The position numbers and the translations under genes were made by a program. The notes under the pieces are model-generated. The model was not told the origin of the DNA. It saw nothing but the letters and a program-made list of their open reading frames with translations, and ran no database searches. A stretch of DNA of 15,020 nt from positions 1-15,020 of the forward strand of contig CAMDBK010000042.1 of NCBI GenBank assembly GCA_945889235.1, read 5' to 3'. Numbering within the stretch: the stretch's first letter is position 1; each line of letters begins with the position of its first letter. This document shows positions 7,120 to 13,574 of the stretch, one piece after another. This DNA comes from Chitinophaga pinensis (GTDB taxonomy: Bacteria; Bacteroidota; Bacteroidia; SXHM01).

Positions 7120-8085
7120 TCATAAATAATTCCCCTCAATTAAATAATTTCTCACGTAATCCTTAATTCCATCTTCCAATGAAGTGAATTTTTTTGTGTA
7201 ACCGATTGAATGTAATTTACTCATTTCAGCTTCAGTATAGTATTGATATTTTTCCCGAATATCTACGGGTGTATCAATGAATTCAATGCTTTCCGTTGTG
7301 TTCATTGCTTTGAAAACATTTTGTACCAGGTGAAGAAAAGTGCGGGCTTTTCCGGTCCCCAGATTATAGATTCCACTATTTTTTCTGTTCAGCATAAAAT
7401 GAAAACACACATCACATACATCTTTTACATAAATAAAATCGCGCAATTGCTCTCCGTCTTTGAAGTCGGAATTATGTGAACGGAACAGTTTCATTTTTCC
7501 TGAATTCTTCACCGAATTATAAGTATGAAAAACTACAGATGCCATTCTGCCTTTGTGATATTCATTGGGGCCGTAAACATTGAAGAATTTTAAACCTACC
7601 CAGAAATACGGTTTTCTTTTTTGCGTTAAAACCCATTTATCAAAATCATTTTTTGATTCACCGTATGGATTTAATGGTTTCAGTTTTGGAATAATTTCCT
7701 CATTATCACTAAATCCTAATTCACCCAAACCATAGGTTGCAGCAGAGGAAGCATAAACCAAAGGAAGTCCAAATTCAACGCATATTTTCCAAACCTCAAT
7801 AGAGTAATTGAGGTTGAGTTCATCAAAAACAGATTTATTAAATTCTGTAGTATCGGTGCGGGCTCCCAGATGAAATACAAACTGAACCAAGCGCTGATTT
7901 TCTTTCAGCCAGTTGAAAAAATTATTGCGTTCTATCTTTTGTGTAATTTTTTTCCCTTCAAGGTTTTTATTCTTTACATCAGTTGAAAAATCATCAACGG
8001 CAATAATATCATAATATTGTTCTCTGTTGAGTTTTTCAATTAAACAACTTCCTATAAAACCAGCAGCACCTGTAACTATTATCAT
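7120..8085 (-). CDS. hldD: ADP-glyceromanno-heptose 6-epimerase
   Basis: This 321-residue extended SDR has the HldD/RfaD signatures: VTGAAGFIGS (Gly6, Gly9, Gly12), FHLGARTDTTE, SSAATYG (Ser114), NPYGESKNDFDKWV with catalytic Tyr141 and Lys145, and KFFNVYGPNEYHKGRMASV. The length is close to the ~310 residues of the enterobacterial enzyme. It converts ADP-D-glycero-D-manno-heptose to the L-glycero form in the cytoplasm, the last step in making the heptose donor for the LPS inner core. Other heptose genes (gmhA, hldE, gmhB) are not in the window. The ATG (8083-8085) overlaps the TGA of the CotH gene in an ATGA, so its translation is probably coupled to an envelope kinase-like gene, an unusual neighbour for hldD. 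It is the last gene of that group, with no GC-rich terminator after it. Confidence 0.93.
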   Translation of the reverse strand: MIIVTGAAGFIGSCLIEKLNREQYYDIIAVDDFSTDVKNKNLEGKKITQKIERNNFFNWLKENQRLVQFVFHLGARTDTTEFNKSVFDELNLNYSIEVWKICVEFGLPLVYASSAATYGLGELGFSDNEEIIPKLKPLNPYGESKNDFDKWVLTQKRKPYFWVGLKFFNVYGPNEYHKGRMASVVFHTYNSVKNSGKMKLFRSHNSDFKDGEQLRDFIYVKDVCDVCFHFMLNRKNSGIYNLGTGKARTFLHLVQNVFKAMNTTESIEFIDTPVDIREKYQYYTEAEMSKLHSIGYTKKFTSLEDGIKDYVRNYLIEGNYL

Positions 8086-9350
8086 AATTCGTTAAGGTAT
8101 TTTTCTACTTTAATCATGTGCCTTGGCACCCAGTTTTTCATCAATTCAACTTCGTTGTCAAAGTCTGTATTCTGAAAATATTTATGCTCATCAATCCTCC
8201 ATTTCTTTCCATCCTTCAATGCAAAAGGTTTTATTTTTCGTGCATTTGAATCAATCATCGCCTCAATATTTTCAACCGTTAATATGTTTTCTTTCTTCAA
8301 TTTGTAATACTTCTCCTTCAGCCGTTCATTGTAATTAAATGCATTTGTTTTCACCAGTCTATTCAATAATTTATTTCTACTAAAATCAATGAAGTTATCG
8401 GGATTTGGCTCTCCGTCACCATCGCGCCCGAAACTATGGTCAAAATCATAAGGACAAATTTTGTAAGGCATATTCAAATTCTGACGATAAAGATAATTGT
8501 TGTTTACTACTCCATCTCCGTTGTTGGTAATCAACAGCAGCAAATGATAATCAATAATATTTTCAAGATCAAACAATGAGTCTATTCCGTTTTTACTGTT
8601 AGAAAATTTTTCAGATGTTGTGTTATGCAAAAAGTCAGTTAATTCATAAATAACAAAATGTTTGTCACGTTCAGAAAACTTCGGATAACGCTGATTGAAA
8701 TATATATCTTCAGCTAATTCTTTTCTTCCTTTTTCAGACCATGAACTCCAGCGATCAGCAGTCATTACATACTCAGAGAGACTGTTGTGAACAGAATCAA
8801 GTGAAGCAGGCAATTGGCTGATAGGAGCGGATTTAAAGAGAACTGCAGATGTATCGTTAACATCAAGTCCAAGATGTTTTACATCCATTTTATCGGTAAT
8901 AATATACAAACCCTGATACGAATTATTGAGAAAAACCTCAACCCATGAAACAGTTGGAGCTATGTTATTTTTACTGAATTGCCGGAAAAGGTCGTAACTG
9001 ATTTTATTGCGCAGAAAAGTTTTATCAATATAGGAAGCGTTGAGTTTCCAATCGTCATCGGCTTCCATTTCTTCCATCTTTACGTTTTCTTTTAACTCAA
9101 TGGAAAAAGATTTTTTTTCAAAGGCAAGACTTTGATTTCCTTTAAACATAATTCCTGCTTTCATGTTTTCAAACACGTTCTGTCCTTGGGCATTAGCGTA
9201 TGAAATACTACAGGGAATTTTTTTTTCGGTATTGATTTTTGAAATATCAGTCTCAATAGAAATTATAGAAATACCGATTTTTTCACGAGAACAGGATGCC
9301 AGAATTACAAAAACAAAAAACCATGAAAACGAGAACATTCTGTTTTTCAT
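8082..9350 (-). CDS. CotH-kinase-family lipoprotein
   Basis: The 422-residue protein has a signal peptide with lipobox LASC (Cys20), so it should be a membrane-anchored lipoprotein facing the periplasm or surface. The body matches the CotH family, atypical kinase-fold proteins first known for phosphorylating spore-coat proteins: a glycine/lysine segment MFKGNQSLAFEKKSFSIEL (~68-86), DDDWKLNASYIDKTFLRNKI (~98-117), WVEVFLNNSYQGLYIITDK, and the metal-binding core PYDFDHSFGRDGDGEPN (Asp302, Asp304) that corresponds to the conserved acidic DxDxxFG motif. An active phosphotransferase is therefore plausible, although an extracytoplasmic location raises the question of the phosphate donor. It is coupled by ATGA overlaps to both neighbours: the NAGPA-family gene upstream and hldD downstream. 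ATG at 9348-9350 is chosen; a start at Met5 is also possible and would leave the signal peptide intact. Confidence 0.9.
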   Translation of the reverse strand: MKNRMFSFSWFFVFVILASCSREKIGISIISIETDISKINTEKKIPCSISYANAQGQNVFENMKAGIMFKGNQSLAFEKKSFSIELKENVKMEEMEADDDWKLNASYIDKTFLRNKISYDLFRQFSKNNIAPTVSWVEVFLNNSYQGLYIITDKMDVKHLGLDVNDTSAVLFKSAPISQLPASLDSVHNSLSEYVMTADRWSSWSEKGRKELAEDIYFNQRYPKFSERDKHFVIYELTDFLHNTTSEKFSNSKNGIDSLFDLENIIDYHLLLLITNNGDGVVNNNYLYRQNLNMPYKICPYDFDHSFGRDGDGEPNPDNFIDFSRNKLLNRLVKTNAFNYNERLKEKYYKLKKENILTVENIEAMIDSNARKIKPFALKDGKKWRIDEHKYFQNTDFDNEVELMKNWVPRHMIKVEKYLNEL

Positions 9351-10450
9351 TCGTTTATTTTTATTCCGAAATGGTTGTAAGTAAAACGTTCTCTGCCATC
9401 ATCACTTGGACGTGAAACAATCCCTCCAGCACTTTTCAGATACATGCAGGATGAGCCGCCCTGGTCACACGACATGGCTTGGTAACAGCCTAAAGACAAC
9501 AAAATATCCGCGGCTTCTTTCAGTCCAATTCCCATGCTGTAGGCGGGTTGTCGGCCATCAATAGCCATTAGAAAAAGTTTATTTCCGGTTTTGTCAATTC
9601 CCATAATGGTGCGTGGTTGCTGCCAACCCGGTTCACGTTCAAGATTTTTTCCTTCAAGAATAATATCAAATCTTCCCCAAATGGTATTGTACTTTTCATC
9701 GGTTAGCGTTTTATCAACCAATGCTTCACGAAAATAGTTTGCATGATTATTTTTATCAAATGAAAGAAAGGGTCGCTTTTCATTATCCATTAATAAAATG
9801 GATTTACCTTTTACTATCCAGTTGCCAATCCACTCACCGAAACCACAGCCCTGACGCGGGTTCATCCCTGCTTCCCCATTTACAGCAACTATGCAATTAT
9901 TTTGTTTAGCAAAAACACTTGTCAGCCATTTTTCAGTTAATGCCGGAGTGATTACAACCTCAAGATTTTCGTTTGTTAAATCAATAACAGAAATATAACA
10001 ATGCGTAAGCGGTTCCTTGATTTTCAGTATCATAAAATCCACCGCTTTGTGTTCGGGTTTTGAAACAATTTCAATTTTTCCAAACGTAGGTTCTAATATT
10101 TTACAAAGGCTGTTGGCAGAGTATTCGCTTTTCAGTTCACCAGTTGATGCTGATGTATTATCGTTTTCTTTCAGCAACATCTGTGAGCGCAACTCACGCA
10201 CTTCATTTAGAGTGGAAACAATTTTTACATCAGCAACAAGCGCAACAGCAAGAATAAAAAATGAAGAAATCAGAATTATAATTGCGGTTTTTGGATTTTT
10301 ATTTCTTTTGGAATATTGCTTTTTTATAATCAACCAAAGAAATAAAAAAAATAAAATCAGTCCTGAAAGTAGCACAAACAAAGGAAGTTCAAGCAAACGC
10401 CAGCAAACAGTTATTGCGTTGTCAAGTGCATTGTTGAAACTGTTTCCCAT
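9347..10450 (-). CDS. Membrane-anchored phosphodiester glycosidase family protein (NAGPA/DUF2233)
   Basis: The 367-residue protein has two N-terminal membrane helices (~22-43 and ~56-74) and a short coiled segment, then a C-terminal domain ~125-367 of the NAGPA (phosphodiester glycosidase) family. Family landmarks are visible: IVAVNGEAGMN (187-197), PRTIMGID (279-286), MAIDGRQPAYSMGIGL (295-310) and the active-site-like DQGGSSCMYL (329-338), closing with NHFGIKI. In animals this fold removes GlcNAc from GlcNAc-phospho-mannose on lysosomal enzymes; bacterial members are mostly uncharacterised and linked to envelope or spore polymers. Here the domain should face the periplasm. It starts 3 bp after the TPR lipoprotein and its TGA overlaps the ATG of the CotH gene. 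The combination suggests handling of phosphodiester-linked sugars, but the substrate is not shown by sequence. Confidence 0.88.
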   Translation of the reverse strand: MGNSFNNALDNAITVCWRLLELPLFVLLSGLILFFLFLWLIIKKQYSKRNKNPKTAIIILISSFFILAVALVADVKIVSTLNEVRELRSQMLLKENDNTSASTGELKSEYSANSLCKILEPTFGKIEIVSKPEHKAVDFMILKIKEPLTHCYISVIDLTNENLEVVITPALTEKWLTSVFAKQNNCIVAVNGEAGMNPRQGCGFGEWIGNWIVKGKSILLMDNEKRPFLSFDKNNHANYFREALVDKTLTDEKYNTIWGRFDIILEGKNLEREPGWQQPRTIMGIDKTGNKLFLMAIDGRQPAYSMGIGLKEAADILLSLGCYQAMSCDQGGSSCMYLKSAGGIVSRPSDDGRERFTYNHFGIKINE

Positions 10451-10453
10451 TTT

Positions 10454-11089
10454 TTATTTTTGTTTTCCGCACATGCTGTGTAAAAACTCTGATGCAGTTT
10501 CGTTGCCGAGTGCAGCAGCTTTTTCAAGATCTTCACAGCATTTTGTCTGTTCTTTAAACCGCTGATAAATCAATGCGCGACTCATAATAGCGTAATCGTT
10601 TTCAGGTTCTAATGAAATTACTTTTTGCAAATCAGCAAACGCAAGTGAATCACGATCAGTGGCAGTAAAAATATCTGCTCTTTTAATCAGAACATCAATT
10701 GCATTTGTGTTAATTTTAAGTGCATTATTGTAGCAGTTGAGTGCATCATCATATTTACTTAATAGATTGAAAATATTGCCTGCTTTCATGTGCGGAATGA
10801 TGTCGTCAGGGTTTTGTTTCATAGCTTCGGAATAATCTGCCAGAGCTAAATCAATACTTCCTGTTTTTTCATGCATTTCACCACGCAATAAAAACAAACA
10901 CGCAAGACTTGTATCGTTTTCTTTCTCATCAATTGCAGTAGTTAAATAGTTAATTGCAGCCTGGTAATTTCCGCTATCAATGGCTGAAACTGCTTTTGCA
11001 TAATGTGCAGTTTCATTTTTTTTAGTTGTTCCGCACGAAAATAAAATCAGAACTAAGGCAGGTAAAAACAACCAGACAAATGACTTCAT
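10454..11089 (-). CDS. TPR-repeat lipoprotein
   Basis: I start this 211-residue protein at the ATG at 11087-11089, 33 bp inside the longest frame, because MKSFVWLFLPALVLILFSC is then a proper lipoprotein signal with lipidated Cys19. The longer frame would also overlap the upstream gene by 32 bp, whereas this start leaves a 1-bp gap. The mature part is almost entirely tetratricopeptide repeats: about five units between residues ~28 and ~197, with typical phrases such as ALADYSEAMKQNPDD, ALNCYNNALKINTN and AFADLQKVISLEPEND. TPRs make protein-binding solenoids; this one presumably acts as a periplasmic scaffold. It is 3 bp from the NAGPA-family gene and shares its transcript, so a partner among the downstream envelope proteins is likely (inference). 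Confidence 0.88.
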   Translation of the reverse strand: MKSFVWLFLPALVLILFSCGTTKKNETAHYAKAVSAIDSGNYQAAINYLTTAIDEKENDTSLACLFLLRGEMHEKTGSIDLALADYSEAMKQNPDDIIPHMKAGNIFNLLSKYDDALNCYNNALKINTNAIDVLIKRADIFTATDRDSLAFADLQKVISLEPENDYAIMSRALIYQRFKEQTKCCEDLEKAAALGNETASEFLHSMCGKQK

Positions 11090-11090
11090 T

Positions 11091-11516
11091 TTAATTGGTG
11101 ATGTGAAGTGTTGTTCCGTCATAATAGGTCTTGTATTTTTTCAGCGGCAAACCGGCAGGCCCTTGAATTACCGAACCATCAACAATAATAAATTTTGATC
11201 CGCAACAACTGTCAGCCAAGGTAATGTTGTCGGAATCTACTTTTACTTTTCCACAGGAATTGGTTGGCTGATATGGGCAATGACGGTCAAAGGCATAAAA
11301 TTCGTCTTGCGAAAAGCGGTAAATAATTATTCCTCTTGAACCTCCGGTAACGTAAACCCAGCCACCGATTACATTAATATTTATGTACTGCGGGTTGGCC
11401 GGATAAATATCAATATTAACGGGCACGTAAGGAATCCAGTTGGTATTATTGTTTTTGCTGCACGAAGATAAAAGGAGCAAAAACGAAAAAGGGATGAGCG
11501 TGATAAATTTTTTCAT
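11091..11516 (-). CDS. Rieske-like lipoprotein with non-canonical cluster ligands
   Basis: The 141-residue protein starts at ATG 11514-11516; a TTG 9 bp upstream would only add MAA. It has a signal peptide and lipobox (SSC, Cys19). The remainder has the layout of a Rieske [2Fe-2S] domain: RFSQDEFYAFDRHCPYQP (first ligand box, Cys80), then SCCGSKFIIVDGSVIQGP (second box), followed by LPLKKYKT and a final strand. In a canonical protein the boxes are CxH and CxxH. Here they read Cys80-Pro-Tyr82 and Asp102-Ser-Cys104-Cys105, so His is lost at both positions and one Cys is Asp. Cys88 and Cys104 are also present. Either a different metal site, disulfides or a purely structural fold is possible. It is the first gene of the lipoprotein/NAGPA/CotH/hldD group and starts 35 bp after the protease gene. 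Confidence 0.82.
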   Translation of the reverse strand: MKKFITLIPFSFLLLLSSCSKNNNTNWIPYVPVNIDIYPANPQYININVIGGWVYVTGGSRGIIIYRFSQDEFYAFDRHCPYQPTNSCGKVKVDSDNITLADSCCGSKFIIVDGSVIQGPAGLPLKKYKTYYDGTTLHITN

Positions 11517-11551
11517 TGCCGCCAAAATTAAGAAATTCAGATTGGCTATTA

Positions 11552-13471
11552 TTATTGTGTTTTCAGGACGGGCATAAAGAATTTCAATGTCTGTTCTTTA
11601 TTGTTTACCTGAAGTCTGGCAATGAATATTCCCGCTGCATGTCGCGGTTCATCAATTAATAAATTGAAACCTCCTGCGGGATGATTGTCATTATCAATTA
11701 ACAGTGCCTTCGCGCCATTAATATCAAACCATTCAATAACTACTTTTCCATTGTTTGCAACATTGTAATGAATGTACGAATGTTGGTCGGCATCGTTGTA
11801 ATAAACATACGCATCAATTTCAGTTGAAGGCGGAATAATCACATAATCGCGCGCCTTTTCAACCGCACGTTTTGCATTGATTCTTCCGTGTCCTAGTTGC
11901 TGACTCCAAGGGCCTGAGGGGCCAGCAGTGCTGTAATCATAACCACCAACAGTATCGCAGGTTGATTCCAAAATATAACGAGCCTGCGCCTGAGTGAGTT
12001 CAGGACGTGCAGACAAAATTAAAGCCATAACTCCCGCAGCATTCGGACAGGCGGCAGAAGTTCCGTTAAAAGTATTGTAATAATTTGATGATGTACTGAA
12101 ACCATTACTGCCATTCATATCCGTTGCCGGAATTTTTACTCCTGGCGCTGAAACATCAAGACCTGCGCCCCAGTTACCGGCCCACCAGGTTTCATTATCA
12201 CACGAAGTATCACTTTTTGCTTCATCGCACATGCTGGTTGCGTTTACTGAAATAACAATATCAGTTCGTGCGGGCCATATTGGAATAATATCTGTAAGTC
12301 CGTCATTGCCACTGGAATGCAGCACCGGCAGGCCTTTCCCGTTTCTTCCGTTATTAATAGCTTCATTAATTGCAATGTTTACAATTGAATCCTGTCCGGG
12401 AAAAAGTGCCAAATAATTATCCGTAACACCCCATGAGTTGCTGGATACATCAACATTTCCAACTTGCCATTGCCAACTGATACCGTTTACAAAAAACTCA
12501 CTTGTTGACCAGGGAATAGGATTTCCTCCAACACCAACCTGCAAATAATAAAAAATTCGCACAGGAACAATTTTGCAATTAGGCGCAACGCCAGCAATGC
12601 CCAAACCATTATCTGCTTTGGCACAAGCAATTCCCGAGCAACAAGTTCCGTGGCCATCTTCTTTAAAGTTTGGAGTAGGGTAGCCGTGCGTATTTTGAAC
12701 TGAATCCTGACAAGCATCATAACCGGGAAGCAAATTATCCATCAAATCTTCATGCAATGTATCAACTCCAGAATCTAAAATTCCCACTTTTATATCCAGT
12801 GAACCATTTGTTATTTGCCAGGCTTCAGTTACTTTCATATCAGCACCCGGAGTTCCGTTGTATTGCTGCGAACCACCTACATTTTCTAAATTCCATTGGC
12901 GGTTGAAACGCGGGTCCTCAGTAGTTACAGTTGGTGAAAAATTATAGTTGGGTTGAGCATGAGCAAACTTACCTTGCTGCATAAAATACTGCGAAAGTTC
13001 AAACGGATTTCCCTGCGAATTTTTATCAACTCTGAGTTTATAAACATTACTGATAAATTGATTTTCGCCAATGATTTTTGTTTTTGTTTGAAGAGCAAGT
13101 TCCCGGAGCTGCTGTAATTCACCAGAGTAATTAAGTTTTACAAAAAACTCATCACCCGTGGTAATGAATTCTTTTTCTCCTGTTTGATAAACAAGTGCTA
13201 CATACGCAACAACATTCAGTTTATTTAATTCTTTCGAAACAGATTTGTAATCAGTATTTTCGGTTAATTCTAGTAGGGTGGTTTTGTAAGGAAAATGATT
13301 TCTTGCATCTGATATTTTTACTCCCGAAACAGATTGAACAAGTGTGTTCAATTCTTCGGCAGAAAGATTTTTAGTAAAACGGATAAAGAGGTGATGGATT
13401 TCGGGTTCAGGTGTTGCAACTGCATTCAGCAGCGCAAAGAATAAGCTATAAAGCAAAAAAAGTTTTTTCAT
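11552..13471 (-). CDS. Secreted S8 (subtilisin-family) serine protease
   Basis: With the start at ATG 13469-13471 the protein has 639 residues and a clean signal peptide (MKKLFLLYSLFFALLNAVA); an in-frame ATG 18 bp upstream would lie almost at the predicted transcription start. Residues ~25-180 form an N-terminal propeptide-like region with two alpha/beta units, as in fervidolysin-type subtilases. The catalytic domain spans ~185-545 with the intact triad Asp233 (GILDSGVDTLHEDL), His274 (EDGHGTCCSGIA) and Ser472 (NGTSAACPNAAG), plus oxyanion Asn389 (HSSGNDG). The C-terminal ~85 residues (YIHYNVANNGKVVIEWFDI to TLKFFMPV) form a beta-sandwich-like module resembling a T9SS sorting domain but without the usual PNP motif. 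It is probably exported and matures by autoprocessing; substrates are unknown. It stands alone downstream of the hppA terminator and may share a transcript with the following lipoprotein gene. Confidence 0.93.
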   Translation of the reverse strand: MKKLFLLYSLFFALLNAVATPEPEIHHLFIRFTKNLSAEELNTLVQSVSGVKISDARNHFPYKTTLLELTENTDYKSVSKELNKLNVVAYVALVYQTGEKEFITTGDEFFVKLNYSGELQQLRELALQTKTKIIGENQFISNVYKLRVDKNSQGNPFELSQYFMQQGKFAHAQPNYNFSPTVTTEDPRFNRQWNLENVGGSQQYNGTPGADMKVTEAWQITNGSLDIKVGILDSGVDTLHEDLMDNLLPGYDACQDSVQNTHGYPTPNFKEDGHGTCCSGIACAKADNGLGIAGVAPNCKIVPVRIFYYLQVGVGGNPIPWSTSEFFVNGISWQWQVGNVDVSSNSWGVTDNYLALFPGQDSIVNIAINEAINNGRNGKGLPVLHSSGNDGLTDIIPIWPARTDIVISVNATSMCDEAKSDTSCDNETWWAGNWGAGLDVSAPGVKIPATDMNGSNGFSTSSNYYNTFNGTSAACPNAAGVMALILSARPELTQAQARYILESTCDTVGGYDYSTAGPSGPWSQQLGHGRINAKRAVEKARDYVIIPPSTEIDAYVYYNDADQHSYIHYNVANNGKVVIEWFDINGAKALLIDNDNHPAGGFNLLIDEPRHAAGIFIARLQVNNKEQTLKFFMPVLKTQ

Positions 13472-13490
13472 CGGGTAGAAAAATTTCATC

Positions 13491-13498
13491 CAAAGGTA
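13491..13498 (-). promoter_or_regulatory. Candidate Bacteroidota -7 element (TACCTTTG) for the S8 protease gene
   Basis: On the minus strand these bases read TACCTTTG, an exact fit to TAnnTTTG, directly after the hppA terminator and 19 bp before the chosen ATG of the protease gene. A TTTG at 13522-13525 lies 23 bp upstream, at the long end of the spacing for a -33 element, and sits inside the terminator stem. A transcription start about 6-8 bp downstream would fall near 13484, which would exclude the upstream ATG at 13489 and supports the start at 13471. Confidence 0.5.
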
Positions 13499-13500
13499 AA

Positions 13501-13533
13501 AGAAAAAAGTCCTTTGCGTGGCAAAGGACTTTT
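13501..13533 (-). terminator. Intrinsic terminator of hppA
   Basis: On the minus strand a perfect inverted repeat AGTCCTTTGC / GCAAAGGACT with a 3-base loop (CAC, 13518-13520) is followed by a run of six T. Counting the flanking A-T pairs, the stem reaches 13 bp (13505-13517 with 13521-13533). It starts about 40 bp downstream of the hppA stop codon. Stem, tight loop and T tract are the classic rho-independent form. On the plus strand the right arm is followed by TTTCTGTT only, so the minus-strand direction is favoured. Confidence 0.85.
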
Positions 13534-13540
13534 CTGTTCT

Positions 13541-13572
13541 TCACCCTCTCCTTTGGAGAGGGTAGGGTGAGG
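13541..13572. repeat. REP-like palindromic element
   Basis: A perfect 9-bp inverted repeat ACCCTCTCC / GGAGAGGGT surrounds a TTT loop (13543-13563), and a second, outer pair TCACCCT (13541-13547) / AGGGTGA (13564-13570) offers an alternative fold. The base composition is far more GC-rich than the surroundings. Its form, CACCCTCTCC...GGAGAGGG...GGGTGAGG placed just after a stop codon, resembles the dispersed extragenic palindromes I know from several bacterial genomes. Only one copy is in the window, so repetition is not shown directly. Confidence 0.55.
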
Positions 13573-13574
13573 CT

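Noticed and set aside
8301..8460. CotH protein as a spore-coat component
   Set aside because: The family name comes from spore coats, but the lipobox, hldD linkage and T9SS context indicate a Gram-negative non-spore-forming host.
10017..10565. A 182-residue open frame on the plus strand
   Set aside because: It is antisense to the NAGPA-family and TPR genes, both of which have clear family motifs; its protein shows no recognisable domain.
11523..11530. TAATTTTG on the minus strand as a promoter for the Rieske-like gene
   Set aside because: It matches TAnnTTTG but lies only 6 bp from the ATG, which would make the message leaderless, and no TTTG/TTG is found at the -33 distance; chance match is likely in this AT-rich gap.
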